Notes: generated from the sequence alone by a model not told the origin. Counted from the first letter of the stretch, positions 52,960 through 63,268 are shown. The stretch: 64,000 nt of DNA from Stentor coeruleus (GCA_001970955.1 MPUH01000208.1:18139-82138), one strand, 5' to 3'. Numbers and translations: made by a program.

Positions 52960-54732
52960 ATGGAAATTCCTACAAATCTTCAAAACTTTGATTTTAGGAT
53001 TAGATATTCAAAGGGATGTTGTGTTTTGTATTTATTAAAGGCACTTGTTGATAATATAACATACCCAGAAAAAGTTCTAGCTTTACTCCCGGAAAAATTG
53101 TTTAGAGTTGTTACTAAGAATAAAAGGAAAAATTTCAATGAACTTGTTGTTGAGTTTTGTAAAGGATTTGAATGTGAATCAATACCTAAAACATTTTTTA
53201 ATTATTTTTATAGTGAGAGAGAAAATACTGAGTTTAGGTTAGAGAACTATGAGATAAATGTTTCGGCTAAGGTTGTATCAGAATACTTTTCCCTTTCGGA
53301 TTTTGTGAGGGGTCAAAGCATAGAGTTTAGTTCGTGGGTGTTTTTTATGATAGAAAGTGAGGGTTTAGAAATACTAGAGGGATATAAGAGAGTTTGTGGT
53401 TTGGCAAAATTTTTAAACGATTTGCTTATGTTTTTTTCTAATTCGTTTAGAAAGTCTCAGAAATATGAGCTTGTAGCGATAGTGTGCAATAAAGATACTA
53501 ATTATAAAACCATTTATGCTGAGAAAAAATCAATATGTGTAAGTTCAGGATTATTTATAGAGTATTTTGATGAGTGGATTGATGCTATATTTTCTTGTGT
53601 GGAGGCAGATTATTTTCCTGAATATTTCTGCTATTTAGCAAATCGTCAAAAAGGAAGAAAACCTTACCAAATAAAAGAAACTAATTTTCTAATGTTTGAA
53701 GCATATTTTTCAGAGATGTGCCCTAAAGGATATTTTAGCGCATTTTCTAAAGCTAGATCTGAAGGAAGTTTTAATATAAGTAATTTACTTAGATCTGATG
53801 AAAATAAAATTTCAAATGAAAATGCCCTAGAGCCAATACCAATAATAGAAAACAAAGAAAATATTCATCAAGAAGAAAACAAAATCACATCAATTGAAGA
53901 CTTTGAACCTTATCAATTTTCTAATTCTATTCACAAACCCCAAAATCCAATTGACTCTTTTCATACAAACACAAATTACAATGAAATTATTATTCAAAAA
54001 TCATCAAACCCTTATCAACACCTTGAAAGCAACCCTGATACAATGACTTATCAAGAAAGTCCTAATGATTTTATGTTAGAATTAACTTTCAACATTAAAA
54101 ACCCTAATTTATTCATTTCAAGCCAAAGCTATAATGAAGAAAATCAAATTACAGATAAAAACTTTGATTTAGAAAAAGCAAGCCCTGTTTATATATCAGA
54201 AGGTTTTATAAACAAAGAAATGCTTGAAAGTACAAAAACTTATCAAAAACCAGGGCAAATCCTCTATATGCAAAACTACACAATCCAAAATAAACCAATG
54301 ACTGATTTAGAGTTTTTTCAAGATTTCCCTAATGATAAGATTCAAGAAAGTTCAAACAATACTTTTACAGATGAATTCGTGTTTTTAAGCAATTCTCTTG
54401 ATAGTCCAAGCAAAAAATCTCAAAACCCCATAAAAGAAGCAGATTTCTCTCTTTCATTCTCCCACCTCTCCAGTACACCACTAGAAGAATCAAAATTCTC
54501 CCAAGAAAACGCTATAAAACTCCCAACCGAGAGTTCCTTCTACCCAATCCCAAATTTCAAAGAACCACAACCCTTATCTCCAACCAGCATCAGACCTAAT
54601 TTCATAAAAGAAAAATCCTCACAATCCCCACAACTACTTCACAACAGCGAAATCCCTGAACCATCTTCAAATATAGCAAAAAAACTTATAAAAAAAATAG
54701 GCAAAACTGTTATTGATAAGCTGTTTAATTGA
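52960..54732 (+). CDS. unrecognised 590-residue protein with long disordered tail
   Basis: I do not recognise a family. Residues 1-270 look globular, rich in Phe, Tyr, Leu and Cys (for example YSKGCCVLYLLKALVDNITY), with no membrane helix. Residues about 280-570 are low complexity, rich in Asn, Ser, Pro, Glu and Gln, and probably disordered. The last 20 residues are basic and helical. I chose the ATG at 52960; an upstream in-frame ATG at 52927 would add eleven hydrophobic residues that look like untranslated AT-rich sequence. The gene starts 47 bp after the MORN gene stop and ends 25 bp before the stop of the convergent gene. Confidence 0.75.
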   Translation: MEIPTNLQNFDFRIRYSKGCCVLYLLKALVDNITYPEKVLALLPEKLFRVVTKNKRKNFNELVVEFCKGFECESIPKTFFNYFYSERENTEFRLENYEINVSAKVVSEYFSLSDFVRGQSIEFSSWVFFMIESEGLEILEGYKRVCGLAKFLNDLLMFFSNSFRKSQKYELVAIVCNKDTNYKTIYAEKKSICVSSGLFIEYFDEWIDAIFSCVEADYFPEYFCYLANRQKGRKPYQIKETNFLMFEAYFSEMCPKGYFSAFSKARSEGSFNISNLLRSDENKISNENALEPIPIIENKENIHQEENKITSIEDFEPYQFSNSIHKPQNPIDSFHTNTNYNEIIIQKSSNPYQHLESNPDTMTYQESPNDFMLELTFNIKNPNLFISSQSYNEENQITDKNFDLEKASPVYISEGFINKEMLESTKTYQKPGQILYMQNYTIQNKPMTDLEFFQDFPNDKIQESSNNTFTDEFVFLSNSLDSPSKKSQNPIKEADFSLSFSHLSSTPLEESKFSQENAIKLPTESSFYPIPNFKEPQPLSPTSIRPNFIKEKSSQSPQLLHNSEIPEPSSNIAKKLIKKIGKTVIDKLFN

Positions 54733-54757
54733 TTTTTTTAATTATTTTAGTAATTTT

Positions 54758-55159
54758 TTATGCAAATGAATCATTTTCGTCACAACTACCATTCTCACTA
54801 TCTTTGTCGATATTTTTTTGTATCCAATTGGAAATGAACCTACACTTAGGTGTGAGATTTCTCGTTACAGGTGAAGGTTTAATTTCAGGAAAATCTTCAG
54901 GACGAAGAAAAGAACTACTTCTTTTCGTGGCTACTGGACGGAGGGTATTAAGTCTTTGGAAATTTTTGCATACTTCTGGCATTATGGGTAACTGGGGAAT
55001 GAATAATGTTTGTCGCCTTGGGGGTTTTTTAGGAACTGTTGTTTGATCTTTTGGGATTGGGGGCTTTAAGGCTATGTTATTAGCGATTCCAAGCTTTTTA
55101 TATAAGTTAGCAACCTTTACTGTACTTGAATTCTCAGGGTATGCATTAACGGAAGACAT
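54758..55159 (-). CDS. unrecognised 133-residue basic, Pro-rich protein
   Basis: A short single-exon ORF rich in Lys, Pro, Arg and Ser. It has a possible short helix at the start (VKVANLYKKLGIANNIA), Pro/Lys linkers (KPPIPKDQTTVPKKPPRR), an FIPQLPIMPEVCKNFQRL segment, a helix near the C-terminus (FISNWIQKNIDK) and an acidic end. No domain is recognised, and it is mostly disordered in appearance. The sense strand was chosen because the antisense ORF over the same span has no such protein-like composition. It is convergent with the gene at 52960. Confidence 0.62.
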   Translation of the reverse strand: MSSVNAYPENSSTVKVANLYKKLGIANNIALKPPIPKDQTTVPKKPPRRQTLFIPQLPIMPEVCKNFQRLNTLRPVATKRSSSFLRPEDFPEIKPSPVTRNLTPKCRFISNWIQKNIDKDSENGSCDENDSFA

Positions 55160-55781
55160 TATTATTATTAGTTTTAGTTTTATTTTTAACGGAATATCAA
55201 AAAGGGATTTTTAAAAAGGTTGATTGAGGTTTGTGAATTTAGGCATATGAGTTTTTTTGAAAAGTTTAGGATTGAAAAATATTTTATGATAAAATTGGAT
55301 TTCTGGTATGGAATAAGCTTGGTTATTTATTTTTGTAGATATGAAAGATTTTTTTAAGTAAGATAATAATTGAGATAATGTTTTTATGTATTTAGATTAC
55401 CTGTGCAACTAAAAAAAATCAATAATTTAGTGAACTCAATCAGAATTTTTCTTATAACAACTTGATATGGCAGAGGAAAAATAAGGGACAACTTTTGGCA
55501 AATTTCTTGGAAGCAATGAGAGTATTTAGGTCGAATTCTTAAATGACTTCACGAGTTTTATTTTTTTCATAGTTTCTTTAGATATGAAAAGATGATTAAA
55601 AATATTTGTAGGTTGTACCCTAATAATATCCTATATAAAATCAATTCACTAAAGCGTCATTTAAACTCTAATTCAAAAAACTCCAATGAAATCATCTAAT
55701 CCTCCTAAGATTTTCCATCATCTAATCCTCCATTCAAATCATAACCATAAAATTTCTATCATAACTTAAAATTATAAAACA
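55160..55781. other. intergenic region, no gene seen
   Basis: About 620 bp of AT-rich sequence between two minus-strand genes. No ORF of interest, RNA signature or repeat was recognised. Confidence 0.55.
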
Positions 55782-56694
55782 TTAAAAATCAGAAATAACG
55801 CATTCCTCAATTTTCCTTCTCTTATAAGGTGATTCCGCTTTCAAAAAAGGTGTAATTCTCAAGTTTTCAAGATCCATAACACAAACATCATGATTTTGGA
55901 CAAACGAGCTTGGGGTGATTTGTAAAGGAGTGAAAAGTAAATTATTATCCGAATATTCCATAATAGGTGAAACAGAAAGACTTGAATTCCATTTCATAAC
56001 CTTATGCCTAGCATACCTAGTTTCAATAAAAACCCCTTTTTTATAAATCCCTTGATTAGGTGAATAGTTTACCAAAGTGCATCTACTTGTTAATTCATAT
56101 CCATCTATAAGTATATAACTTATAATAATTCTTTTATGTTTTTTTAATATTTCCTGAGTGTATTTTGAATACAAATACTTAAGNTGTAGAAAAATTCTGG
56201 GTGTTAGGGTGTTAGGGTGTTAGGGTGTTAGGGTGTTAGGGTGTTAGGGTGTTAGGNATATAACTTATAATAATTCTTTTATGTTTTTTTAATATTTCCT
56301 GAGTGTATTTTGAATACAAATACTTAAGACTATTCGTGTTTATTAATGAAAAAAACGAAGATCCTAAAAGTTTGCATTCAAAAGTCCTGAAAAATCTTTC
56401 TGTAGCTTTATCATGCCATATAAAATTCCCATCTAAGTCTAAGATACTTTTGGATATAGAGAAATTCCCTTCAAGTTCAGTTTGAATTTTAGAATTCTTG
56501 ATCATATGATATAGTTTGGATTCTAATAAGGATTTAGCCAATTGAGATGATATACTTTGGAGAAGTTCGTGAGTTTGGATTGACTGAAGTTCGTTTGTGA
56601 GGATTTTATCGGTGAGGATCTGTTGTAGACGAAGCTGGGATGATTCTGTAGTGATAGACTTTTGGATATCGCTTAGTTCTTCTTCGATACTCAT
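55782..56694 (-). CDS. PAS-like domain protein, interrupted in the assembly by telomere repeat
   Basis: The gene is split by a 145-bp assembly insertion (56184-56328) made of a telomere-repeat fragment and a 71-bp duplicate. Collapsing it gives a continuous 255-residue protein. Residues about 1-75 are helical and Gln-rich. Residues about 80-190 have the pattern of a PAS sensor domain (a FSISKSILDLDGNFIWHDKA start, then FECKLLGSSFFSLI, KRIIISYILIDGYELTSRC and a beta-rich end). A basic C-terminal tail follows (SPYKRRKIEECVI), possibly a nuclear localisation signal. No kinase or cyclase follows. The ligand and function are unknown. PAS assignment is by pattern and moderately secure. Confidence 0.68.
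56113..56328. repeat. scaffold-join duplication with inserted fragment (N at 56184 and 56257)
   Basis: Bases 56113-56183 and 56258-56328 are identical 71-mers. Between them lies a 72-bp fragment bounded by two N characters and consisting mostly of telomere repeat. Removing 56184-56328 restores the reading frame of the PAS-like gene. Confidence 0.9.
56199..56256 (+). repeat. heterotrich telomere repeat (TGTTAGGG)n
   Basis: 58 bp made of six full TGTTAGGG units plus partial ends, preceded by about 14 unique bases (TGTAGAAAAATTCT). This is the reverse complement of CCCTAACA, the telomere repeat known from Stentor and Blepharisma. The G-rich strand reads 5' to 3' to the right, so a chromosome end would face right. 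It is bounded on both sides by N within a gene, so it is most likely a misplaced telomere-bearing contig or an alternative telomere-addition product. Confidence 0.9.
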
Positions 56695-57168
56695 ATTTCT
56701 AGTGTATCTTTGTATTGAAGATTGCTTAAATTTTTGGTATTATGGCATATATGGAGGTTTTGATATGAAGATTTTATTTTAGATAGGGGTTTGAGTTAGG
56801 TGCTATTATAGATAGGAAGTTAAAATAGATTTTATAAGGTAAGCTTGATAGTATGACAACTTTTTGAGAGAATAAGAGAAACAACTAAATGAGTACTTTT
56901 GAATTATTTATTTCAGAGACTTGCTTGAAAATTGTAAAATCTCAAAGAAATATTTATAATATTTTATACAATTTCAGATTTGAACATAAAACAATTTTTT
57001 ATCCAAGCATCTCAACCTTAAGCCATTAAAACTTCTCAACCCTAAAACTACTATACTATCTAAAAACCCGACATTAATAATATACAAAATAATCCCATCA
57101 AATCTGATAAAAAAAACTAAATAAAACCTCAAAAGCAAAAAAAAATCATCAAACTCATATCATCTTAC
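56695..57168. other. intergenic region, no gene seen
   Basis: About 475 bp of AT-rich sequence between the start of the PAS-like gene and the stop of RPN10. The last 180 bases are C/A-rich on the plus strand. No feature was recognised. Confidence 0.55.
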
Positions 57169-58191
57169 CTAACTATCACTATTTTTTTTATCCTCATCCA
57201 TCACATCATCTTTCTTATCTTCCTTCTCCCCCTCTTTCTTCTCCTCCCGCCCTTCCATCTTCAAAATCTTTAACGTCTCCTGTATAGTTGGGTCATTCAT
57301 ATCCACCCCTTCAACAGACGTGAGCATATCTTTTAAAAAATCAGCATTCTCAAAATGATCCTGTTCCTTAACATCCTCAGTTCCTTCCACTAATTTCTCT
57401 TCAACCTTCTGTTCATTATCACACATAAGAGACATCCTAATAGCTTCTTGTAACAATTTTTCTTCCTCATCTTCAGCAGCTGCAGATACAGCTGGTGCTT
57501 CAACTTTCGTCCCTTCATCTTCTTGTTTTTTTTTCTGTTCCTCTAAACTTAATCTTAAAGCAGTGGCTAATTCTGGATCAAGGCTAGGATCAATACCCCC
57601 ATGTTCTTCAAACATTTGCCCAGATCCTCCATGTAAAACAGGTGTATTAACTAATGCATCACATAAAAGTCCAAGTCCAGGAGGAACAGATATAAAATGA
57701 GAATTATCTCCATTGTTAACATTTTTTTGAAGTTCTTGAAGTTTTTCGATTTCTTCCATACAACCAAAACATACAATGTCTAAAGCAATATTGTTTCTTC
57801 TAAGTGAATGACCTATTTGACGGAATTTTTCTGAGTCGTGGTGTACAGGACTACATACAAAAGCTATGATTCTCTGGCGCTGTTCTTTGTTTGGACGATG
57901 CTTAAGAGCGAGTTGGGCTATTTGTAAAGAAGAGTAAAAGTCGATATTCCCATGGATTTTAATGTCGTACATGGCTTGGAGGATTTTTGCCATGTCGTTT
58001 GTTGGGGAAACTAAGACTTCAGCTCGAGTGCCGGCCATTGCTAGGACGCCTACAGAGTTGCCTGGATTTTCATTGGTTTTTGTCCCGGCTATCATGTTTA
58101 CGGCTTCTTGCTGAGACTCCCATCGGTTTGGAGAGTAGTCTCCGTTGCGAGCGTATTCAGAATTGTCTATACATATCACTGTGGCTTCCAT
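57169..58191 (-). CDS. RPN10: 26S proteasome ubiquitin receptor RPN10 (PSMD4)
   Basis: A ubiquitin receptor of the proteasome 19S regulatory particle, 340 residues from the start chosen. The N-terminal VWA domain (residues 1 to about 190) opens with MEATVICIDNSEYARNGDYS and contains LALKHRPNKEQRQRIIAFVC, as in the family. Two ubiquitin-interacting motifs follow: DPELATALRLSLEEQ (about 205-220) and EKLLQEAIRMSLM (about 245-257). The tail is acidic and Lys-rich. The ATG at 58191 fits the family N-terminus; an in-frame ATG at 58221 would add ten Lys/Asn residues and cannot be excluded. Confidence 0.95.
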   Translation of the reverse strand: MEATVICIDNSEYARNGDYSPNRWESQQEAVNMIAGTKTNENPGNSVGVLAMAGTRAEVLVSPTNDMAKILQAMYDIKIHGNIDFYSSLQIAQLALKHRPNKEQRQRIIAFVCSPVHHDSEKFRQIGHSLRRNNIALDIVCFGCMEEIEKLQELQKNVNNGDNSHFISVPPGLGLLCDALVNTPVLHGGSGQMFEEHGGIDPSLDPELATALRLSLEEQKKKQEDEGTKVEAPAVSAAAEDEEEKLLQEAIRMSLMCDNEQKVEEKLVEGTEDVKEQDHFENADFLKDMLTSVEGVDMNDPTIQETLKILKMEGREEKKEGEKEDKKDDVMDEDKKNSDS

Positions 58192-58520
58192 TTTATTATT
58201 TGCTAGATTTTTTTTTTGCATTTTGAAATGACTCGGATGTGGTTTTTAGAATATGAGTTTTTGATGATGAAGAGAAGTAATGTAGAAGAAATTGATTCAG
58301 GAGAATGGATGTTGAGATGGAGGTGGTTTGGGAGTGATTGAAGGAGAATTAGATGATATGCTAAGATTTGGGTTTAAGGAGATTTAGTAGATTTGATTGA
58401 GTTTAAAATGCTGTGTGAAAGTATGATTGTGAGATATAGGTTTTATCAAGGTAAATGTAGATATTATTTTTGGTGTTAGGGGGAAATTGTAATGATTAAA
58501 GGAAAGCTTAATGACTAACT

Positions 58521-59621
58521 TTAACTAATACTAATAGAATCTATCCTATTTCCTTGTAAATTGATAAAATTATCAGATTCTACCAATATCCCACTAAGCT
58601 GTTCCGGTAAAGCTCTTCCAACATCTTCACTTGGTACAATAACAATCCCCGAGACAATTTTCGGCCTAATTTTTTTATCCAAAAATCTCCCAGTAAAAAC
58701 TCCTTCAATTTTTAAATAAAACTTGCATTCAATCATATCCGTAATCAAACTATAAATATTCAAAAACTTAGCAAAAATTCTAGGAAGGTCTAAAGAAATC
58801 TCACATTCCTCAGTCGTCAATTTTTGTACTTTAACTGGAAATTCTACACATTTTACAAGCTGATCTTGCATAGAAAGCATTGTTTTTCTAATATTCAGCC
58901 TGATATCATAATAAAGAGCAACAGTCAATAAATTCATACAAAAAAATGTATTATTTTCAACAATAACTTTCAAAATAGCTGGTTTAAAAAGATTATAAAT
59001 CTCTTCAGTATGTTCTAGTTTAAGATTACACATTCCTTTGTATTTACAAAATAATGAATTTATATTAACTGGATATGATTTTATATCAATTGGATATGGT
59101 GTTTTAGTTATTTTGCTAAGGACGTTAAGATTGATTTTACTAGTAATTTTGTCACTATTGTTAAAGATTATTGAATGAAGAGTGTATTTTATTGCTCCGT
59201 ATGAGGATGGGCTTGTGTATATAAATGATGCTGGCAAAGAGGATGTGAGAAGTATTTGAAATGGAAAATCGTATATCCCAGGGCTCATTTCGTTGAAAAA
59301 GGATATTATAGGTATAACTATAGAATAAATAGTTTTTTTTTCATTGATTTCTTTGATTTGAGGTTCTGCAGGATATTGATGTTTGATTGTGTCTATTAAT
59401 CTTTTATATGACTCAGGGTTCTTAATCCCAACCTCACTTTTGGTGTTTAGTTTTACTGTTTCTGTGCATTTTAATAGAAGGTGAAGATCAGAAGGGATAC
59501 AAGTTTGATTAAGATGCATCTTAACATTTCCATTTAAATAGTTTCCAGTCACAATAGTCTTTCCAAGTAATGAAATTTCTAACCTGCACGCAGTCTGAGT
59601 ATATTTTTGGATTTTTTCCAT
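58521..59621 (-). CDS. arrestin-fold protein (alpha-arrestin-like)
   Basis: A 366-residue protein with two arrestin-type beta-sandwich domains. The N-terminal half has LEISLLGKTIVTGNYLNG and the hallmark block SPGIYDFPFQILLTSSLPAS followed by YGAIKYTLHSIIF, which corresponds to the arrestin pattern of Pro-Gly, PFxF/I, LPxSF and a strand ending in Y. The C-terminal half is a second beta-rich domain from about residue 185. No PPxY motif for ubiquitin ligases is seen. Family members act as adaptors that steer membrane cargo for trafficking. The specific partner is unknown. Vps26-like retromer subunits share this fold and are the alternative. Confidence 0.78.
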   Translation of the reverse strand: MEKIQKYTQTACRLEISLLGKTIVTGNYLNGNVKMHLNQTCIPSDLHLLLKCTETVKLNTKSEVGIKNPESYKRLIDTIKHQYPAEPQIKEINEKKTIYSIVIPIISFFNEMSPGIYDFPFQILLTSSLPASFIYTSPSSYGAIKYTLHSIIFNNSDKITSKINLNVLSKITKTPYPIDIKSYPVNINSLFCKYKGMCNLKLEHTEEIYNLFKPAILKVIVENNTFFCMNLLTVALYYDIRLNIRKTMLSMQDQLVKCVEFPVKVQKLTTEECEISLDLPRIFAKFLNIYSLITDMIECKFYLKIEGVFTGRFLDKKIRPKIVSGIVIVPSEDVGRALPEQLSGILVESDNFINLQGNRIDSISIS

Positions 59622-59870
59622 TTATAGTAGCTATAAAAAAAATATCAAATAATAAATTCTATAATTTATTTTCATCGAAATCTTATTATTCAAAAATAAC
59701 ATATTCTTTACTTCTAATTAAATAAACCCTCAAAAAATCCTAATAAAATCATCCAACTCGCTTTTAAAATAACCCAAAATCCTCAATAACCACAATCAAC
59801 CCAATTCTAAAATCCAATACAAACTCTTAATTCAAAAGCCTAAAAAATTTTTCCTCCATCTTAAACTAAA

Positions 59871-62720
59871 TTAGTTCATAGCCTTATCTAAGATTTCAGC
59901 CAGCTGCTTAATATGCCAAGAAGCATAGCCCGTAGCTGCAGCTGCATGAGGAACTCTTGACACAACCGAGACTTTATCAAATCCCAATCCTTTCAACGAC
60001 GTATTAATCCTAGGCATAACATAACCCCAAGGTCCCATATTCAAAGGTTCCTCCTGTACCCACTGAAACTGTGCATTATTATATTTTTCCCCTAAAGCAT
60101 GCACTTTATCAAATGGAAATGGGGCAATCTGTTCAACTCTACAAATAGCAATATCCTTAATATTTCTTTTTCTTCTTTCTTCAGCAAGATCATAATAAAC
60201 TTGCCCAGAACATAATATAACTTTTCTAACTCTATTATCTTGAACTAAATCAGTCGCCATATCTTCATACAATCTAGAAACTCTATCAGCAGAAAATTCT
60301 TCAATATTAGAAATAGCATCTCTATGTCTTAAAAGTCTTTTTGGGGAAAATACAAACATAGGTTTTCTGAATTCTCTTCTTATCTGCCTTCTAAGCATAT
60401 GGAAATAATTAGCAGGGTTAGTTGGCATGACAACTTGTATATTGTTATAATAAATTTGTTTACGTTCTTTAAGCCTTTCAATTGGGAAGTCATAAGGGTC
60501 ATCTCCTGATAATTCAAGCATCCTTTCGATTCTACCTGAAGAATGTTCAGCACCTTGTCCATCATAACCATGGGGTAAAAGAAGTACTAAGCCTGATTCT
60601 TGACCCCATTTAGCTTCACCTGGAGTAATGAATTGATCAATCATGATTTGAGTACCGTTAGCGAAATCTCCAAATTGTGCTTCCCATAATATTAAAGCAT
60701 TAGGGTTTGTTAAAGAGTATCCATATTCAAAACCAAGTACACCATATTCACTTAAATGAGAATTCACAGCTGTGAATTTTGCTTGATCTTTAGACAAGTG
60801 GCTTAGAGGAGTATAGCTTTTTGAATCTACTTTTTGATCTTTTATAACTGCATGACGTTGAGAAAATGTTCCTCTTTGAACATCTTCACCACTTATTCTT
60901 ACATGGATATCTTCAGTAAGTAAAGATCCCCAAGCTAAAGCTTCAGCACAAGCCCAGTCAATACCAACACCTGATTCTATCATCCCTAAACGTTGTCTAT
61001 AGATTTTACTAATTCCAGGATGTGGGTGGATATCTGAAGGTAAAGCATTGATTTTTGTTCCAAGTGCTTTAAGACGTTCAACTTCAACTCCTGTAAAATA
61101 TGGGTCACTTTGAGGAAGTTTGATTGGAGACCATTCATTAGCTGCTAAGCTTATGTTTTTAAGCTCTTGGTTGAATTGCTTGGCTGTGTTAAATGAAACT
61201 TCAAATTCGTTTATGATTTTCCTTACAAGTTCTTGAGATGCCTCTTCAGTGATAACACCTTCAGAAATGAGTTTTTTTTGGTATAACCCAAAGACTGGTT
61301 CGTGTTTTTCAATGATTTGGTACATTTTAGGGTTTGTGAAAAGTGGCTCATCTAACTCGTTATGTCCATGGCGCCGGTAGCCGATGAGATCAACGAAAAC
61401 ACTTTTTCTAAACTCTTTTCTCCAATCAGCTGCAAGTCGGCAGACGAAATCAACTTCTTCAGGGCAGTCAGCATTAACATGGAAAATCGGGGCTTGGATG
61501 CTTGTTGCAATGGAAGTTGGGAATAGACTTGACCTAGCTTCTCTTGGTGTAGTAGTAAAACCTATATTATTATTGGCAACCAAATGTATAACCCCACCAG
61601 TGCTATACTCATACAAATCCTCCATCTGAATAGTTTCATAAACCACTCCTTGTCCAGCCAAAGCAGCATCTCCATGTATCAAAATAGCCATAGCCCTATT
61701 AGGACTGTTCTGATAAAACTGCATTGCATGAGTTTTACCAACAGTTACTGGATCAACTGCTTCAAGATGAGAAGGATTAGCTAATAAGTCAATAGTCACA
61801 GGATTCCCATTAATAGTCCTTTGAGTCTTATGCCCAAGATGATACTTAACATCTCCTTCTTCAAGTACTCTAGAATTAGTTCCCATAAACATACCAAACA
61901 TCTCTGTAAGTGAACTCTGACATATATTCGCTAATACATTAAGCCTACCTCTATGTGGCATACCTATAATAAAAGTATCAACCCCATGTTCAGAAGCTTG
62001 TTCAATAATCGACTCTATAGCTATAATCACAGATTCAAGTCCTTCTAATCCAAATCTTTTATGAGTTGTAAATTTCTTAAGGAAAAAATTCTCTAATAAA
62101 TGCGACCTAGCTAAAGTTTTCAATAAATCCAATTTTCGTTCTTTAGACAAAACATAAGGAGTTTCTAATTCAATTCTATCCCTTAAAAAATTAGTCTCAT
62201 CTCTAAATGGGATATGTGTAATCTCATAGCCAATTTTCCCACAATACACAGATTTTAATCGTTCAATTAGATCTTTTAGCTTCCATTTACCCCCACGTGG
62301 TCGTGAAAAGTCACAGAACCCTTTAAGCATTTGAATGCCGATGTTATATTCTCTTTCCATATCTTCAGGTGTGAATTTGTAGTTTTCAACTTTTAAGCTT
62401 CCTGGGATTCTTATTGGCACAGCATGTTCATCAAGTGATGAATGAAGTCTTAATGGATCGACATCTGAAAGAATATAGCCTGAGATTTGGAAAGCTCTAT
62501 GAAGGATGCCAACTCTTAGTGTATCTCTACCTTCTTTAGCTATGTCAACTTCAGGAGAAAAACCTTCACTGCCCATTGTGGAAAATACAGCATTCCAAGA
62601 TGAGTGGACGGAAGATGGGTCGCTTTTCCAGCTCTCGTACATTTTTTCCATGTAATAAGAACTGCTTCTTGAGGGAAGTTTGGTCAGAGTTGAACTCAGC
62701 CTCTTGACTGCTCTGAACAT
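59871..62720 (-). CDS. OGDH: 2-oxoglutarate dehydrogenase E1 component, mitochondrial
   Basis: Thiamine-diphosphate-dependent E1 of the 2-oxoglutarate dehydrogenase complex of the TCA cycle: it decarboxylates 2-oxoglutarate and passes succinyl groups to E2. The 949 residues match the family length. The N-terminus (MFRAVKRLSSTLTKLPSRSS) is a typical mitochondrial presequence, followed by the E1 N-terminal motif YMEKMYESWKSDPSSVHSSW. Catalytic blocks are the IIGMPHRGRLNVLAN region, the ThDP/Mg motif from HGDAALAGQGVVYE (near residue 349) to NNNIGFTTTPREARSS, RRHGHNE, FGDFANGTQIMIDQ, HGYDGQGAEHSSGR and C-terminal VQEEPLNMGPWGYVMPRI. No intron was needed. Confidence 0.97.
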   Translation of the reverse strand: MFRAVKRLSSTLTKLPSRSSSYYMEKMYESWKSDPSSVHSSWNAVFSTMGSEGFSPEVDIAKEGRDTLRVGILHRAFQISGYILSDVDPLRLHSSLDEHAVPIRIPGSLKVENYKFTPEDMEREYNIGIQMLKGFCDFSRPRGGKWKLKDLIERLKSVYCGKIGYEITHIPFRDETNFLRDRIELETPYVLSKERKLDLLKTLARSHLLENFFLKKFTTHKRFGLEGLESVIIAIESIIEQASEHGVDTFIIGMPHRGRLNVLANICQSSLTEMFGMFMGTNSRVLEEGDVKYHLGHKTQRTINGNPVTIDLLANPSHLEAVDPVTVGKTHAMQFYQNSPNRAMAILIHGDAALAGQGVVYETIQMEDLYEYSTGGVIHLVANNNIGFTTTPREARSSLFPTSIATSIQAPIFHVNADCPEEVDFVCRLAADWRKEFRKSVFVDLIGYRRHGHNELDEPLFTNPKMYQIIEKHEPVFGLYQKKLISEGVITEEASQELVRKIINEFEVSFNTAKQFNQELKNISLAANEWSPIKLPQSDPYFTGVEVERLKALGTKINALPSDIHPHPGISKIYRQRLGMIESGVGIDWACAEALAWGSLLTEDIHVRISGEDVQRGTFSQRHAVIKDQKVDSKSYTPLSHLSKDQAKFTAVNSHLSEYGVLGFEYGYSLTNPNALILWEAQFGDFANGTQIMIDQFITPGEAKWGQESGLVLLLPHGYDGQGAEHSSGRIERMLELSGDDPYDFPIERLKERKQIYYNNIQVVMPTNPANYFHMLRRQIRREFRKPMFVFSPKRLLRHRDAISNIEEFSADRVSRLYEDMATDLVQDNRVRKVILCSGQVYYDLAEERRKRNIKDIAICRVEQIAPFPFDKVHALGEKYNNAQFQWVQEEPLNMGPWGYVMPRINTSLKGLGFDKVSVVSRVPHAAAATGYASWHIKQLAEILDKAMN

Positions 62721-63183
62721 TTTTATAATTAATGGTAGTTAGTATAGGAAATTTTACTTGAGTTTTAGGTTCTTTAGGAAGTTATTGGGAAGGGTGATAA
62801 GTTTGAAGGGGTTTAGAGGAATGGCTGAGTAGGATTGATTTGGGGTGTGGATTGAGGAAATGTGGAATTTGATGAAGGTTTGATGTATGATGAGTTTGAA
62901 GGATTGTTGGATTGGGAAATTTTGTTTTTGATTTTTGATTTTTGATTTGGGATTGGATTTGAGAATGACTTTTTTTTACAATTTTTGCATCTGCTAGCAA
63001 TAGAGATAATATTATCATTCTTAATGCTAATTATCTTATAAATAGATAATCTCTCATCAAAGTTAATCATGCAGGTTTCTCATTGACTAAGAAATAAAAA
63101 TCATAAACTACTTCAAAATACACTAAGCTTATTATAAAATATCAGTATTCATTTTGGTTATCAGTAATTTCAAAAACCATCCA

Positions 63184-63268
63184 AAAAAATATCTTGCTTA
63201 ATATCAATAAAGACTCATTGCAAACNAAAAAATATCTTGCTTAATATCAATAAAGACTCATTGCAAAC
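63184..63268. repeat. scaffold-join duplication around N at 63226
   Basis: Bases 63184-63225 and 63227-63268 are identical 42-mers around a single N. This is an unmerged contig overlap in noncoding sequence. Confidence 0.92.

Noticed and set aside
54729-55046. 105-codon plus-strand ORF
   Set aside because: It overlaps the minus-strand 133-residue gene, whose composition is more protein-like; it has no recognisable domain.
56199-56256. A true chromosome end at this position
   Set aside because: The same gene continues on both sides with identical overlaps and an intact collapsed frame, so the main chromosome does not end here.
62782-63070. Two minus-strand ORFs upstream of OGDH
   Set aside because: Ser/Pro/Asn low-complexity translations of a G-rich tract, without conserved features or a fitting stop/start context.
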